From: Bacteroidales bacterium
GTDB lineage: Bacteria > Bacteroidota > Bacteroidia > Bacteroidales > WCHB1-69
NCBI GenBank assembly: GCA_024400635.1
Contig: JAKSMI010000002.1
Span: forward strand, 56,305-120,304
Direction of reading: 5' to 3'
DNA length: 64,000 bases
A model generated the notes under the pieces. The model saw nothing but the letters and a program-made list of their open reading frames with translations. It made no database searches and was not told where the DNA came from. Positions 46,501 through 54,786 of this stretch are shown piece after piece. The stretch's first letter is position 1. Each line of letters opens with the position of its first letter. The position numbers were made by a program, and so were the translations under genes.

Positions 46501-47625
46501 TTATTTAACTTTTTTATTGATATATTTCATGAAATCGATGTACCAGGTAACACCTAAATTAATCGTTGGTTTGTAAACAGTTTCATTGGGAAGATAACCT
46601 TGGTCATTCCCTTCAAAGTCATTACGTATGAAATAATTTGTCAGAAAACCGTGGATTCTTACATCCGTACATTTCTTAGGACGATATTCAAAACCTATAC
46701 CGGCAGAGGCATAAATTTGTCCAGGGATGGCAAGACAGTCCCAGTATTCTCCTGTAGCTAGAAAATAATTATATTCGTCAAGGTCTTTATTTTGTTCGTA
46801 ACTACCTTTGATAAATATACTTATGTTTTCATTAAAGTAATAGTTGGCACAAGCGATCAAACTGAAATCGCGCATAATCTGATGTGTGCTGTTGGCGCGG
46901 TGGATGAAATCGAAATAGATGTCCCATTTTTTGAAAACCAGTTTGTTGCCGATGGCCAAATAGCACATATAGTGTGTCTTGTCACGCTGGAAAAGGCCGA
47001 TGGAATAGCTTCCACGGAAAGGTCCGTAGCTACCGAACCATTGAAAATTATATGCCAAAAGTGAATTTTTGAAGGTTGATCCATAGTGAACATAAGGAGA
47101 CGAAGAAATCTGAAGTGTTAATTTACTCTTTTCGTCTTTGGTCGTATATGAAGCAGATCCCATCAATTGGAAGCAGTAATAATTGTCCCAATAAAAAGTG
47201 GAGAAAAGAACGTCAATAGGGGGTGCGTCGTATTCGAAACCGCCAACAGTCATGGCATCTTTACCTAAACGCAAACTCCATCGGTCGTTGATTTTATAGT
47301 TAATCCACAAAAAGTCGGTATTGTCGAAGAAACTAACGCTTCCAGGATTGGCAACCACTCGTTGCCTGAAGTAGTAAGAAAAATGTTGGCTGATATTTCC
47401 GCCAACGATAATATTAAAATAACGTCCATTGAACCCGAAATTATTATCAAGGTGTTGGATGTTGCCATCGAGTTGCTGCAACATGGGATGTTCGTAGAAT
47501 AGGTCCGCGCGTACTTCGATCTTCAGTGTGTTTAAAATGGGAACAGAATCGTTTTGAGCTAATACTCTTTGGAAGAAAATGCCCATTAATAATGCAATCA
47601 GTAAAGTTGAAACTCTTTTATTCAT
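46501..47625 (-). CDS. Outer-membrane porin, OprO/OprP-like
   Basis: 374 residues with a signal peptide (MNKRVSTLLIALLMGIFFQRVLA). A beta-barrel pattern runs throughout: alternating aromatic strands such as FSYYFRQRVVANP, WSLRLGKDAMTVGGFEYDAPP and YFDFIHRAN, ending NLGVTWYIDFMKYINKKVK. The GKDAMTVGGFEYD strand resembles phosphate-selective porins of the O/P group, but ion choice cannot be read from sequence. The start at 47625 is chosen because the 11-codon extension overlaps the promoter region. The Gate-domain transporter gene follows. Confidence 0.8.
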   Translation of the reverse strand: MNKRVSTLLIALLMGIFFQRVLAQNDSVPILNTLKIEVRADLFYEHPMLQQLDGNIQHLDNNFGFNGRYFNIIVGGNISQHFSYYFRQRVVANPGSVSFFDNTDFLWINYKINDRWSLRLGKDAMTVGGFEYDAPPIDVLFSTFYWDNYYCFQLMGSASYTTKDEKSKLTLQISSSPYVHYGSTFKNSLLAYNFQWFGSYGPFRGSYSIGLFQRDKTHYMCYLAIGNKLVFKKWDIYFDFIHRANSTHQIMRDFSLIACANYYFNENISIFIKGSYEQNKDLDEYNYFLATGEYWDCLAIPGQIYASAGIGFEYRPKKCTDVRIHGFLTNYFIRNDFEGNDQGYLPNETVYKPTINLGVTWYIDFMKYINKKVK

Positions 47626-47655
47626 AAGAGAATTATCCTTAAAAAAATAAAAATG

Positions 47656-47663
47656 CAAAAGTA
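47656..47663 (-). promoter_or_regulatory. -7 element (TACTTTTG) for the porin/transporter unit
   Basis: Matches TAnnTTTG on the minus strand, 30 bp before the start at 47625. Confidence 0.6.
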
Positions 47664-47710
47664 CAGCTTTTTTACTATAAATAAGGTGTCATTAATCCAA
47701 TTTTTTTAAG

Positions 47711-47718
47711 TAATTTTG
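47711..47718 (+). promoter_or_regulatory. -7 element (TAATTTTG) for the aminotransferase
   Basis: Matches TAnnTTTG, 41 bp before the ATG at 47760. Confidence 0.6.
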
Positions 47719-47759
47719 CAAACCTTTTTTTTGAACATAAAACTTTAAAAATTATAACA

Positions 47760-48959
47760 ATGCCAAGAATTTCAACCAAAGGGGAAACTATGCCCTCATC
47801 TCCTATCAGAAAGCTTGTTCCTTTTTCTGATGAAGCTAAAAAAAGAGGTGTTCACGTATATCACCTCAATATCGGACAGCCCGACATTGAAACTCCAGAA
47901 GGTGCTCGTCAGGCCGTTAAGAACTTCGACCAGAAGGTGATTGCCTACAGCCATTCTGCTGGTTTTATTTCCTGCCGCGAAAAGCTGGTTCAGTATTACA
48001 AAAGTGTCAACATCAATGTTACACCTGAAGAAATTATGATCACCACTGGTGGTTCCGAAGCCATCCTTTTCGCTTTCAACAGCTGCTTGGATTATGGTGA
48101 CGAAGTAATCATCCCAGAACCTTTCTACGCTAATTATAATGGTTTCGCATTGACTTGCGGTGTAAAGGTTAAACCCATCATGTCAACCATCAACGACGGT
48201 TTTGCTCTCCCTTCCATCGAAGAATTCGAAAAAATCATCACGCCTAAAACCAAGGCCATTATGATTTGCAATCCTAACAATCCTACGGGTTATCTTTATT
48301 CGAAAGAAGAAATCCTAAAATTGGCTGAAATCGTTAAAAAACACGATTTATTCTTGTTTGCTGACGAAGTTTATCGTGAATTCTGCTACGACGGCATCAA
48401 GCATTTTTCTGTAATGGAAGTTCCTGAAATTGCGCAGAATGTTGTTCTTTTAGACTCTGTTTCAAAGCGTTACAGCGCATGTGGTGTTCGTGTTGGTGCT
48501 TTGATTACCCATAACAAGGATGTTTATTCTACTGCAATGAAATTTGCTCAGGCTCGTTTAAGCCCTCCAACTTACGGACAGGTTTTGACCGAGGCTGCAG
48601 TGGATACTCCTCAAGCCTATTTTGATGCAGTAATCAATGACTATGTTGCTCGTCGTAATACGGTTGTTGATGCCATCAACGCTATGCCCGGTTGCCTCTG
48701 CCCCAAACCGAAAGGCGCTTTCTATGCTGTAGCCCGTCTGCCTATCGACAATTCAGATAAGTTTTGCCGCTGGCTGCTCGAAGATTTCAACCTCAATGGC
48801 AAGACTGTTATGTTGGCCCCAGCAACAGGTTTCTACTCAACCAAAGGTAAAGGTACCGATGAGGTTCGTATCAGCTACTGCTTGAAAGTTGAAGATTTGA
48901 AGGAAGCCATGAAATGTCTTGAAGCCGCATTGAAAGCTTATCCGGGAAGAACTTTATAA
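47760..48959 (+). CDS. Class I/II aminotransferase, PLP-dependent (aspartate type)
   Basis: 399 residues. By family it moves an amino group between an amino acid such as aspartate and a 2-oxo acid. It has the fold-type I signatures HLNIGQPDIETPE, TTGGSEAILFAF, NPNNPTGYLYS, DEVYREFCYDG and the PLP lysine in SVSKRYSACGVRVG. The arginine that binds the substrate carboxylate is in EVRISYC near the end. Substrate range cannot be fixed; aspartate or aromatic acids are both possible. It is a single-gene unit with its own promoter and terminator. Confidence 0.9.
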   Translation: MPRISTKGETMPSSPIRKLVPFSDEAKKRGVHVYHLNIGQPDIETPEGARQAVKNFDQKVIAYSHSAGFISCREKLVQYYKSVNINVTPEEIMITTGGSEAILFAFNSCLDYGDEVIIPEPFYANYNGFALTCGVKVKPIMSTINDGFALPSIEEFEKIITPKTKAIMICNPNNPTGYLYSKEEILKLAEIVKKHDLFLFADEVYREFCYDGIKHFSVMEVPEIAQNVVLLDSVSKRYSACGVRVGALITHNKDVYSTAMKFAQARLSPPTYGQVLTEAAVDTPQAYFDAVINDYVARRNTVVDAINAMPGCLCPKPKGAFYAVARLPIDNSDKFCRWLLEDFNLNGKTVMLAPATGFYSTKGKGTDEVRISYCLKVEDLKEAMKCLEAALKAYPGRTL

Positions 48960-48980
48960 GATTGTTTTTCATAATTTTAC

Positions 48981-49016
48981 AGAGAGGTGGAGCGTAAGTT
49001 TCACCTCTCTTTTTTG
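48981..49016 (+). terminator. Aminotransferase terminator
   Basis: A 9-bp stem AGAGAGGTG/CACCTCTCT (first pair A-T) with a 12-nt loop is followed by TTTTTT, 22 bp after the stop. Confidence 0.9.
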
Positions 49017-49134
49017 TTGGATTTCATATAGCATAAGTTTTTTATGCCAATACAGTAAAATTTATATTCTTTTCTTTATCTTTCCTCTAAAAAAACAATC
49101 TTTATTCACTGGCGTAAAATTCCGAAATTTTATG

Positions 49135-49142
49135 TAAGTTTG
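49135..49142 (+). promoter_or_regulatory. phoH -7 element (TAAGTTTG)
   Basis: Matches TAnnTTTG, 46 bp before the ATG at 49189. Confidence 0.6.
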
Positions 49143-49188
49143 CATCATTATTTATATCAATTCTGATTTATTCGACTGAAATAATTAT

Positions 49189-50175
49189 ATGGAAAAAATC
49201 ATCCTTTTGGAGCCGGCAAACGCGGTAGGAATTTACGGACAGAATAACGGTAACATCGATTTACTGCGCAATATTTATCCCAAGGTGAAGATTACAGCCC
49301 GCGGTAATGAAATCAAAATTGTAGGCGAAGACAGCGAGGTGGAACTTTTTGCTTCACGATTTGAATTGTTGCAGAAACATTATGAGCAGTTTGGCAAGAT
49401 TAATGAAAATGACATTTTGAATATTACAGCGTCAGAAGATGATAGTTTTTATCGGATGGATAGTAGCAGTATGGTGGACAATATTATTCTTCATGGGCGC
49501 GAAGGCAGAGTTATTAAGGCCATCACACCAAACCAGCGAAGGATGGTGGAGAGTGCAGCTAAGAACGATATGGTCTTTGCCATAGGTCCTGCTGGTACGG
49601 GAAAAACTTATACCGCTGTCGCACTGGCGGTGCGGGCACTCAAAAACAAACAGGTAAGGCGTGTGATCCTGACCCGCCCCGCCGTCGAGGCTGGTGAAAA
49701 CCTGGGCTTTCTCCCTGGAGATCTTCGCGACAAACTTGACCCCTACCTCCAACCGCTTTATGATGCCCTCTGGGATATGATGCCCATGCAAAAACTCATT
49801 TCTTACCTCGATGACAAAACCGTCGAAATAGCCCCGCTCGCCTTTATGCGCGGAAGAACCCTTGATAATGCTTATGTCATTCTCGACGAGGCACAGAACG
49901 CTACCGAAAGCCAGATTAAAATGTTTCTTACCCGTATGGGCCGCAATGCCAAATTTTTCATCACGGGCGACATTACCCAAATCGACTTGCCCAAGCACCA
50001 GAAATCTGGCTTGATTAATGCTGGTAGAATTCTAAAAGGCGTTAAAGGTATTGATTTTATATACATGGATAATTCAGATGTGGTTAGACATCAGTTGGTT
50101 ACAAAAATTATTCAACGCTACGAGCAGTGGGACGAAGAAAAGAATCAGCAACAACAGGAAAACGAAAAAGCGTGA
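49189..50175 (+). CDS. phoH: PhoH family ATPase
   Basis: 328 residues. An N-terminal KH-like region (about 20-95) precedes the PhoH helicase-type ATPase domain with P-loop GPAGTGKT (133-140), LTRPAVEAGENLGFLPGD and the Walker B region YVILDEAQNAT. Members of the YbeZ type work with the endonuclease YbeY on RNA, but ybeY is not adjacent here. The final residues are Gln/Glu-rich. The stop (TGA) overlaps the GTG start of lpxK in GTGA. Confidence 0.93.
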   Translation: MEKIILLEPANAVGIYGQNNGNIDLLRNIYPKVKITARGNEIKIVGEDSEVELFASRFELLQKHYEQFGKINENDILNITASEDDSFYRMDSSSMVDNIILHGREGRVIKAITPNQRRMVESAAKNDMVFAIGPAGTGKTYTAVALAVRALKNKQVRRVILTRPAVEAGENLGFLPGDLRDKLDPYLQPLYDALWDMMPMQKLISYLDDKTVEIAPLAFMRGRTLDNAYVILDEAQNATESQIKMFLTRMGRNAKFFITGDITQIDLPKHQKSGLINAGRILKGVKGIDFIYMDNSDVVRHQLVTKIIQRYEQWDEEKNQQQQENEKA

Positions 50176-51230
50176 AACCTCAACGAATGCTTTATCCTTT
50201 TGCCCTCATTTACGGGGGAATGGCAGCATTGAGACGTTGCCTGTTTCAGTGTGGCATTAAAAAATCTTATGTTCCTGATATTCCAACAATAGGAGTGGGC
50301 AATTTATCGGTTGGCGGTACGGGCAAAACCCCACACGTCGAATATTTAATCCGTTTGTTATCAAATGAATATGATATTGCGATCTTGAGCCGAGGTTATC
50401 GACGCAAAGGAAGCGGATTTGTTCTCGCCAATGATATCCCGTCTGGTCAACTTACTGCCAAGGTCATTGGTGATGAACCCTTGCAGTTTTTTACCAAATT
50501 TGCTCCGTTGAAAGTGGCCGTGGATGAAAAACGCCAAGATGGTATCCAAAAATTGTCTGAACGTTTCCCTGATTTGCAGGCTGTCATTTTGGATGATTGT
50601 TACCAGCATTTGCACGTGTCCCCACAGTGTCGTATTTTGATTACTGAGTATGATGCACCCTATTGTGATGACCTTCCGATGCCAGCGGGAAATCTCCGGG
50701 AAATGAAAAACGCTGCCCGTTTTGCAGATATTGTGATAGTGAGCAAATGTCCTGAATCTCTATCTTCTGCCGAGGCAGATCAGTTGAAAAACAGATTGAA
50801 ACTGCAAGAAAACCAGCATATTTTCTTTACGAAGATGGTTTACGGGAATCCTTATCCTCTTAATGAAAAAGCACGTGTTTTTTCGGTTGATGAAAATACA
50901 GAAGTAGTTTTGTTGACCGCCATAGCTCATCCCGAGCCGCTGGTAAAATATTGTGAATCAAACCTTAAATTAATCTATCATTATCGTTTTTCAGACCATC
51001 ATTATTTTTCTGAAAAAGAATTACAAAATATTGTAAATCAATATTTTACGAATAACACAAATCAAATTCTTTTGACGACGGAAAAGGATAGTATGCGTTT
51101 GAATTATGATGAGAATTTAAGAAATTCAATAGCCGACGTGCCATTATTTGCAATGCCTATTGAACCTCAGTTTTTATTTGCTGAAGCAGAAAAGTTTAAT
51201 GATTTGATTTTTAATGTTTTAGCTAATTAA
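50172..51230 (+). CDS. lpxK: Tetraacyldisaccharide 4'-kinase LpxK
   Basis: LpxK adds the 4'-phosphate of lipid A at the inner membrane. The 352-residue protein has an N-terminal membrane-associated helix, the P-loop region GVGNLSVGGTGKTP (41-54), SRGYRRKGSG, GDEPLQF, DDCYQHLHV and, late, TTEKDSMRL. The GTG at 50172 gives KPQRMLYPFALIYG, matching the usual start and overlapping the phoH stop by four bases (GTGA). The ATG at 50187 is the alternative. Confidence 0.94.
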   Translation: MKPQRMLYPFALIYGGMAALRRCLFQCGIKKSYVPDIPTIGVGNLSVGGTGKTPHVEYLIRLLSNEYDIAILSRGYRRKGSGFVLANDIPSGQLTAKVIGDEPLQFFTKFAPLKVAVDEKRQDGIQKLSERFPDLQAVILDDCYQHLHVSPQCRILITEYDAPYCDDLPMPAGNLREMKNAARFADIVIVSKCPESLSSAEADQLKNRLKLQENQHIFFTKMVYGNPYPLNEKARVFSVDENTEVVLLTAIAHPEPLVKYCESNLKLIYHYRFSDHHYFSEKELQNIVNQYFTNNTNQILLTTEKDSMRLNYDENLRNSIADVPLFAMPIEPQFLFAEAEKFNDLIFNVLAN

Positions 51231-51275
51231 TAGATTTTTTTCCTTCTTGATACTATAGAAATCAACCAGACAAAT

Positions 51276-51301
51276 CCAAGTGACGCAAGGTCAAAGTCAA
51301 G
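51276..51301 (-). repeat. Short dispersed intergenic motif, copy 3
   Basis: The reverse complement reads CTTGACTTTGACC then TTGCGTCACTTGG. It matches 11186-11203 with one difference and directly adjoins repeat copy C. Confidence 0.7.
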
Positions 51302-51426
51302 GAAGGGCGACACAACATGGTAACTGCACCAACGTAGGAGGTGTTGTCGGTAGTGTGGCACTGAAACCACGGTGTCTTTCAGACACCTCAACATAGTAAC
51401 TGAGGACGCAGTCCTCGGTGGGTTGT
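51302..51426 (+). repeat. Dispersed hairpin-rich repeat, copy C
   Basis: Same orientation as copy A but more diverged. Aligned blocks include the GGTGTCTTTCAGACACC hairpin (51371-51387) and the GAGGACGCAGTCCTC hairpin (51402-51416), with GGTAACTG and CAACGTA spacers. It fills the gap between the convergent lpxK and symporter genes and could act as terminator for both. Confidence 0.75.
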
Positions 51427-51443
51427 GAAATTGTCTTTTTCAA

Positions 51444-52787
51444 TTAGAGCAATCCGCTAATCAGTACAACTAACAATGCCAATGGTGCAATGTAACGAAT
51501 GATGAAATAAAATATATTGAATAATTTTGGCTTGATAGCACCGCTATTGGAAAGTTCATCATATACGTCGGCTTTTGGCAAGTACCAACCAATAAGTAAG
51601 GTGAAAAATATGGCACCGATAGGCATTAGCAAGTTGGCGGTAATGAAATCAAATAAATCGAAGACTGTTTTTCCGCAGATGGTGAAATTGGATAAGCATC
51701 CGAACGATAGAGAGCAGAAAATTCCCAGTACAAAAACCAATGCGGAAAAAATTAAGGAGGCTTTGCGTCGGCCCCAACTGAAGCTTTCATTAGCCCATAA
51801 CACAGGAACTTCCAGCAATGAAATGGTAGATGTGAGTGCGGCAATGGTCAACAAAATGAAAAATACTACTGCAAAAATAGTACCTCCTGACATGCTATTA
51901 AAGACGTTGGGAAGCACGATATAAACCAAACTTGGTCCAGAAGTGGGTTCCAAACCAAAAGCGAAAACGGCTGGGAAAATGGCAATACCCGACAGAATGG
52001 CCACCAATGTATCTGCCCCGGCAATCCACAAACTAGTTGTAAAAAGATTATCTTGTTTTAACATATAAGAACCGTAAGTGATGAGTGCTCCCATGCCGAT
52101 GCTTAGCGAGAACATGGCTTGTCCAAGTGCATCCAGAATAGAGTTACCATCGAGTTTTGAAAAATCGGGTTTGAAAAGAAATTCAACGCCTTTGTAAGCA
52201 CCCTCAAGTGTTAGAGAGCGTATGCACATTACAATCAATAGCAATAGAAGTATTGGCATTAGGATTTTCGTGCATTTTTCAATGCCGTCTTTCACACCGC
52301 GGTTAATGATGAAGATTGTCAGCAACAGAAAAATGAATTGGTAAATCAGAGGGAAAATGGAGTTGCTGGTAAAAGTGTTAAAAAATTCCGTGATTTCATC
52401 AGGACTTTTACCTGAAAGCAGTCCACTGGCAGATGCTATAATGTAATTGAGTGTCCAGCCTGCAACTACACTGTAAAACGAATAAATAACAATGGCTGTG
52501 ACGATACTTATTAGGCCGGGAACCATCCATATTTTGTGTTTGGGAGCCAACACTTTGAATGCTCCAAGCACATTTTTCTGAGCTCTTCGGCCAATGGTTT
52601 CTTCGCTCAGCATGACAGGTAAACCTAAAAACAATACAAAGAGAAAATATATGATCAGAAAAGCGCCTCCGCCATTCGAACCTGCAGTATAGGGGAAGCG
52701 CCAAATGTTGCCTAAGCCTACGGCACCACCTGTCGCTGCCATAATTGTTCCGAATTTTGAATTGAATCCTCTTATGTTGTTAGCCAT
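51444..52787 (-). CDS. Sodium-dependent SNF/NSS family transporter
   Basis: 447 residues with about eleven membrane helices of the LeuT fold. It opens with FGTIMAATGGAVGLGNIWRFPYTAGSNGGGAFL, the first Na+ site and unwound helix 1 (the GLGNIWRFPY signature). The segment SLSIGMGALITYGSY matches helix 6. Bacterial members import amino acids with Na+; this substrate is unknown. It is the last gene of the thyA-ctpA-dnaG run, 13 bp after dnaG. Confidence 0.93.
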   Translation of the reverse strand: MANNIRGFNSKFGTIMAATGGAVGLGNIWRFPYTAGSNGGGAFLIIYFLFVLFLGLPVMLSEETIGRRAQKNVLGAFKVLAPKHKIWMVPGLISIVTAIVIYSFYSVVAGWTLNYIIASASGLLSGKSPDEITEFFNTFTSNSIFPLIYQFIFLLLTIFIINRGVKDGIEKCTKILMPILLLLLIVMCIRSLTLEGAYKGVEFLFKPDFSKLDGNSILDALGQAMFSLSIGMGALITYGSYMLKQDNLFTTSLWIAGADTLVAILSGIAIFPAVFAFGLEPTSGPSLVYIVLPNVFNSMSGGTIFAVVFFILLTIAALTSTISLLEVPVLWANESFSWGRRKASLIFSALVFVLGIFCSLSFGCLSNFTICGKTVFDLFDFITANLLMPIGAIFFTLLIGWYLPKADVYDELSNSGAIKPKLFNIFYFIIRYIAPLALLVVLISGLL

Positions 52788-52800
52788 GATATTTTATTTA

Positions 52801-54786
52801 TTATTTGCTTGTTGCCACGAGATTCATCATGTCGGCAATCTCTTTGCGACGCTTGAGCAATTGGTCAAGTTTGCGTAGTATTTGTGATGCGATTCTATCA
52901 GTTTGAGGTTCCTCTAATTCCTTTTGTAAAATACTAATATAACGGTCGATAAGTCTATGTTTAAACATCAGGATATTACATTCAACCTCTTGATTCAGCT
53001 TGTATGCGCAATTGTTGACACATTCTGTGCTGACCTCAAAACGTTTTTCCCATTGTGGACTTACAACGGTATCTTCTATCATCAGTTTTTCAATGCAGAA
53101 ATTCTTGACTTCTTCATCGGGATGATTGACGAAAAACTGTTTGATTTCGTCTTGAGAGTGAGAAAGGGCCGCGACATTTGCGTAGTCTTCAAAAATACGT
53201 TGAAACATTAGATTTTGGAAAGAAATATTTTCTAAAGACAATTCGTCGAAAATGTATTGGTCAAGACGTTTTTTGATGGTCTTCTTTGCGTTGTTTTCGT
53301 CAGTGATTTCCACATCGATATCAAAAGTACCATATTTTAAAATCTGAAGAATGATGATTTCTTCGATGGAGTAAAGACTGTTTTGAGGTTTGAAAGAGGT
53401 TTGCGATATTTTTTCTTTACCTAAATTTTCCTCTCTGATATTGAGTTCTTGGGTACTTTCCTTTTCTGCCTTTTCCTTGAAGGATTTGATGACATATTTG
53501 CGCAGTTCGGCATTGAGAATTTTTTCCTCGATATCAAAAACCTTGGCCAATTCCTTCACGTAAAGTTGTCGGGTGATGTCGTCTTGAATGAGAGCAATGG
53601 ATTGGATTATATCTTTGACCATAACCGCACGTTTAGCGGGATCATTGCCTGCTTGGTCGGCCATCACCTTGGCCTTGAACATAATGAAGTTTGTTGCTTT
53701 ATCTCTCAGATAATCAGCAATTTCAGAATCTCGATGGCTTTTGGCAAAAGAGTCTGGATCCTCGCCTTCGGGAAGTAATACAACATTGACATTGAAGTTG
53801 TTGCTTAACAGAATATTGATATCTTTCAAAGCAGCGTTAATACCTGCGCGATCGCCATCACGTAGGACTGTGACGTTGTTGGTTTTGGCTTTCAGCAGAC
53901 GGATTTGCCCGTCGGGGAAAGCGGTTCCCGAAGTGGCCACAACATTCTCGATGCCTGCTTGTACCAAAGATGTGACATCGGTATAGCCTTCCACCAAAAA
54001 TACGTTGTCTTTGCTTTTAATGGCGCGCTGCGCCTGATAATAACCGTATAAGACGTTGCTTTTGTGATAAACGGGACTTTCTGGAGAATTGAAGTATTTG
54101 GATGTCTTTTCGTCTTTTTTCAAGATTCTTCCACCAAAACCAACGGGTTTTCCAAGTTTATCGAAGATGGGGAAAATCACGCGGCCGCGGTAGAAGTCGA
54201 AAGTCTTGCCGTTTTCACTTTTCTTGGTCAGTCCCGTCAAAATCAAGTTTTCCAGACTGAAGCCCGCTTTTAACGCTGCTTGTGTGAAATTGTCCCAGCC
54301 ATCAGGACAATAGCCGAGTCGGAATTTCTCGATGGTTTGCATTGTGAAACCGCGCTCCATAAAATAGCTCAACCCAATATTGCGGCCTTCTTCAGTATTC
54401 ATTAGTTGGTCAACAAAATACTGCTCCGCAAATTTATTGATGGCAAAAAGACTTTCACGGAGTTTTTCTTCTTCACTTAGCTCTTCCTTCTGTTCGTCTT
54501 CAACGATTTTAATACCGTATTTTTGGGCAAGCCAACGCAATGCTTCCGGATAGGATAGCTGTTCGTGTTTCATCACAAAATTGACAGCATTGCCGCCAGT
54601 GTGGCAGACAAAGCAGTTGAAAATTCCCAATCGCGGACTTACGTACATCGACGGATTCTTATCGTCGTGAAACGGGCACACGCCAACCCAATTTTGTCCG
54701 CGTTTTTTTAACGGAACAAAATCGGATACCACCTCTTCTATTTGGGCGGCCGACATAATCTCATCGACAGTTTCTTTCTTAATCAT
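52801..54786 (-). CDS. dnaG: DNA primase DnaG
   Basis: Makes RNA primers at the replication fork. The 661-residue protein has the N-terminal CHC2 zinc finger (C37, H40, C58, C61). The catalytic TOPRIM region follows, with EGYTDVTSL and DGDRAG. The C-terminal helical domain would bind DnaB helicase. The length is slightly above E. coli. Its ATG overlaps the ctpA stop by one base (TAATG), so the two are translationally coupled. Confidence 0.97.
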   Translation of the reverse strand: MIKKETVDEIMSAAQIEEVVSDFVPLKKRGQNWVGVCPFHDDKNPSMYVSPRLGIFNCFVCHTGGNAVNFVMKHEQLSYPEALRWLAQKYGIKIVEDEQKEELSEEEKLRESLFAINKFAEQYFVDQLMNTEEGRNIGLSYFMERGFTMQTIEKFRLGYCPDGWDNFTQAALKAGFSLENLILTGLTKKSENGKTFDFYRGRVIFPIFDKLGKPVGFGGRILKKDEKTSKYFNSPESPVYHKSNVLYGYYQAQRAIKSKDNVFLVEGYTDVTSLVQAGIENVVATSGTAFPDGQIRLLKAKTNNVTVLRDGDRAGINAALKDINILLSNNFNVNVVLLPEGEDPDSFAKSHRDSEIADYLRDKATNFIMFKAKVMADQAGNDPAKRAVMVKDIIQSIALIQDDITRQLYVKELAKVFDIEEKILNAELRKYVIKSFKEKAEKESTQELNIREENLGKEKISQTSFKPQNSLYSIEEIIILQILKYGTFDIDVEITDENNAKKTIKKRLDQYIFDELSLENISFQNLMFQRIFEDYANVAALSHSQDEIKQFFVNHPDEEVKNFCIEKLMIEDTVVSPQWEKRFEVSTECVNNCAYKLNQEVECNILMFKHRLIDRYISILQKELEEPQTDRIASQILRKLDQLLKRRKEIADMMNLVATSK

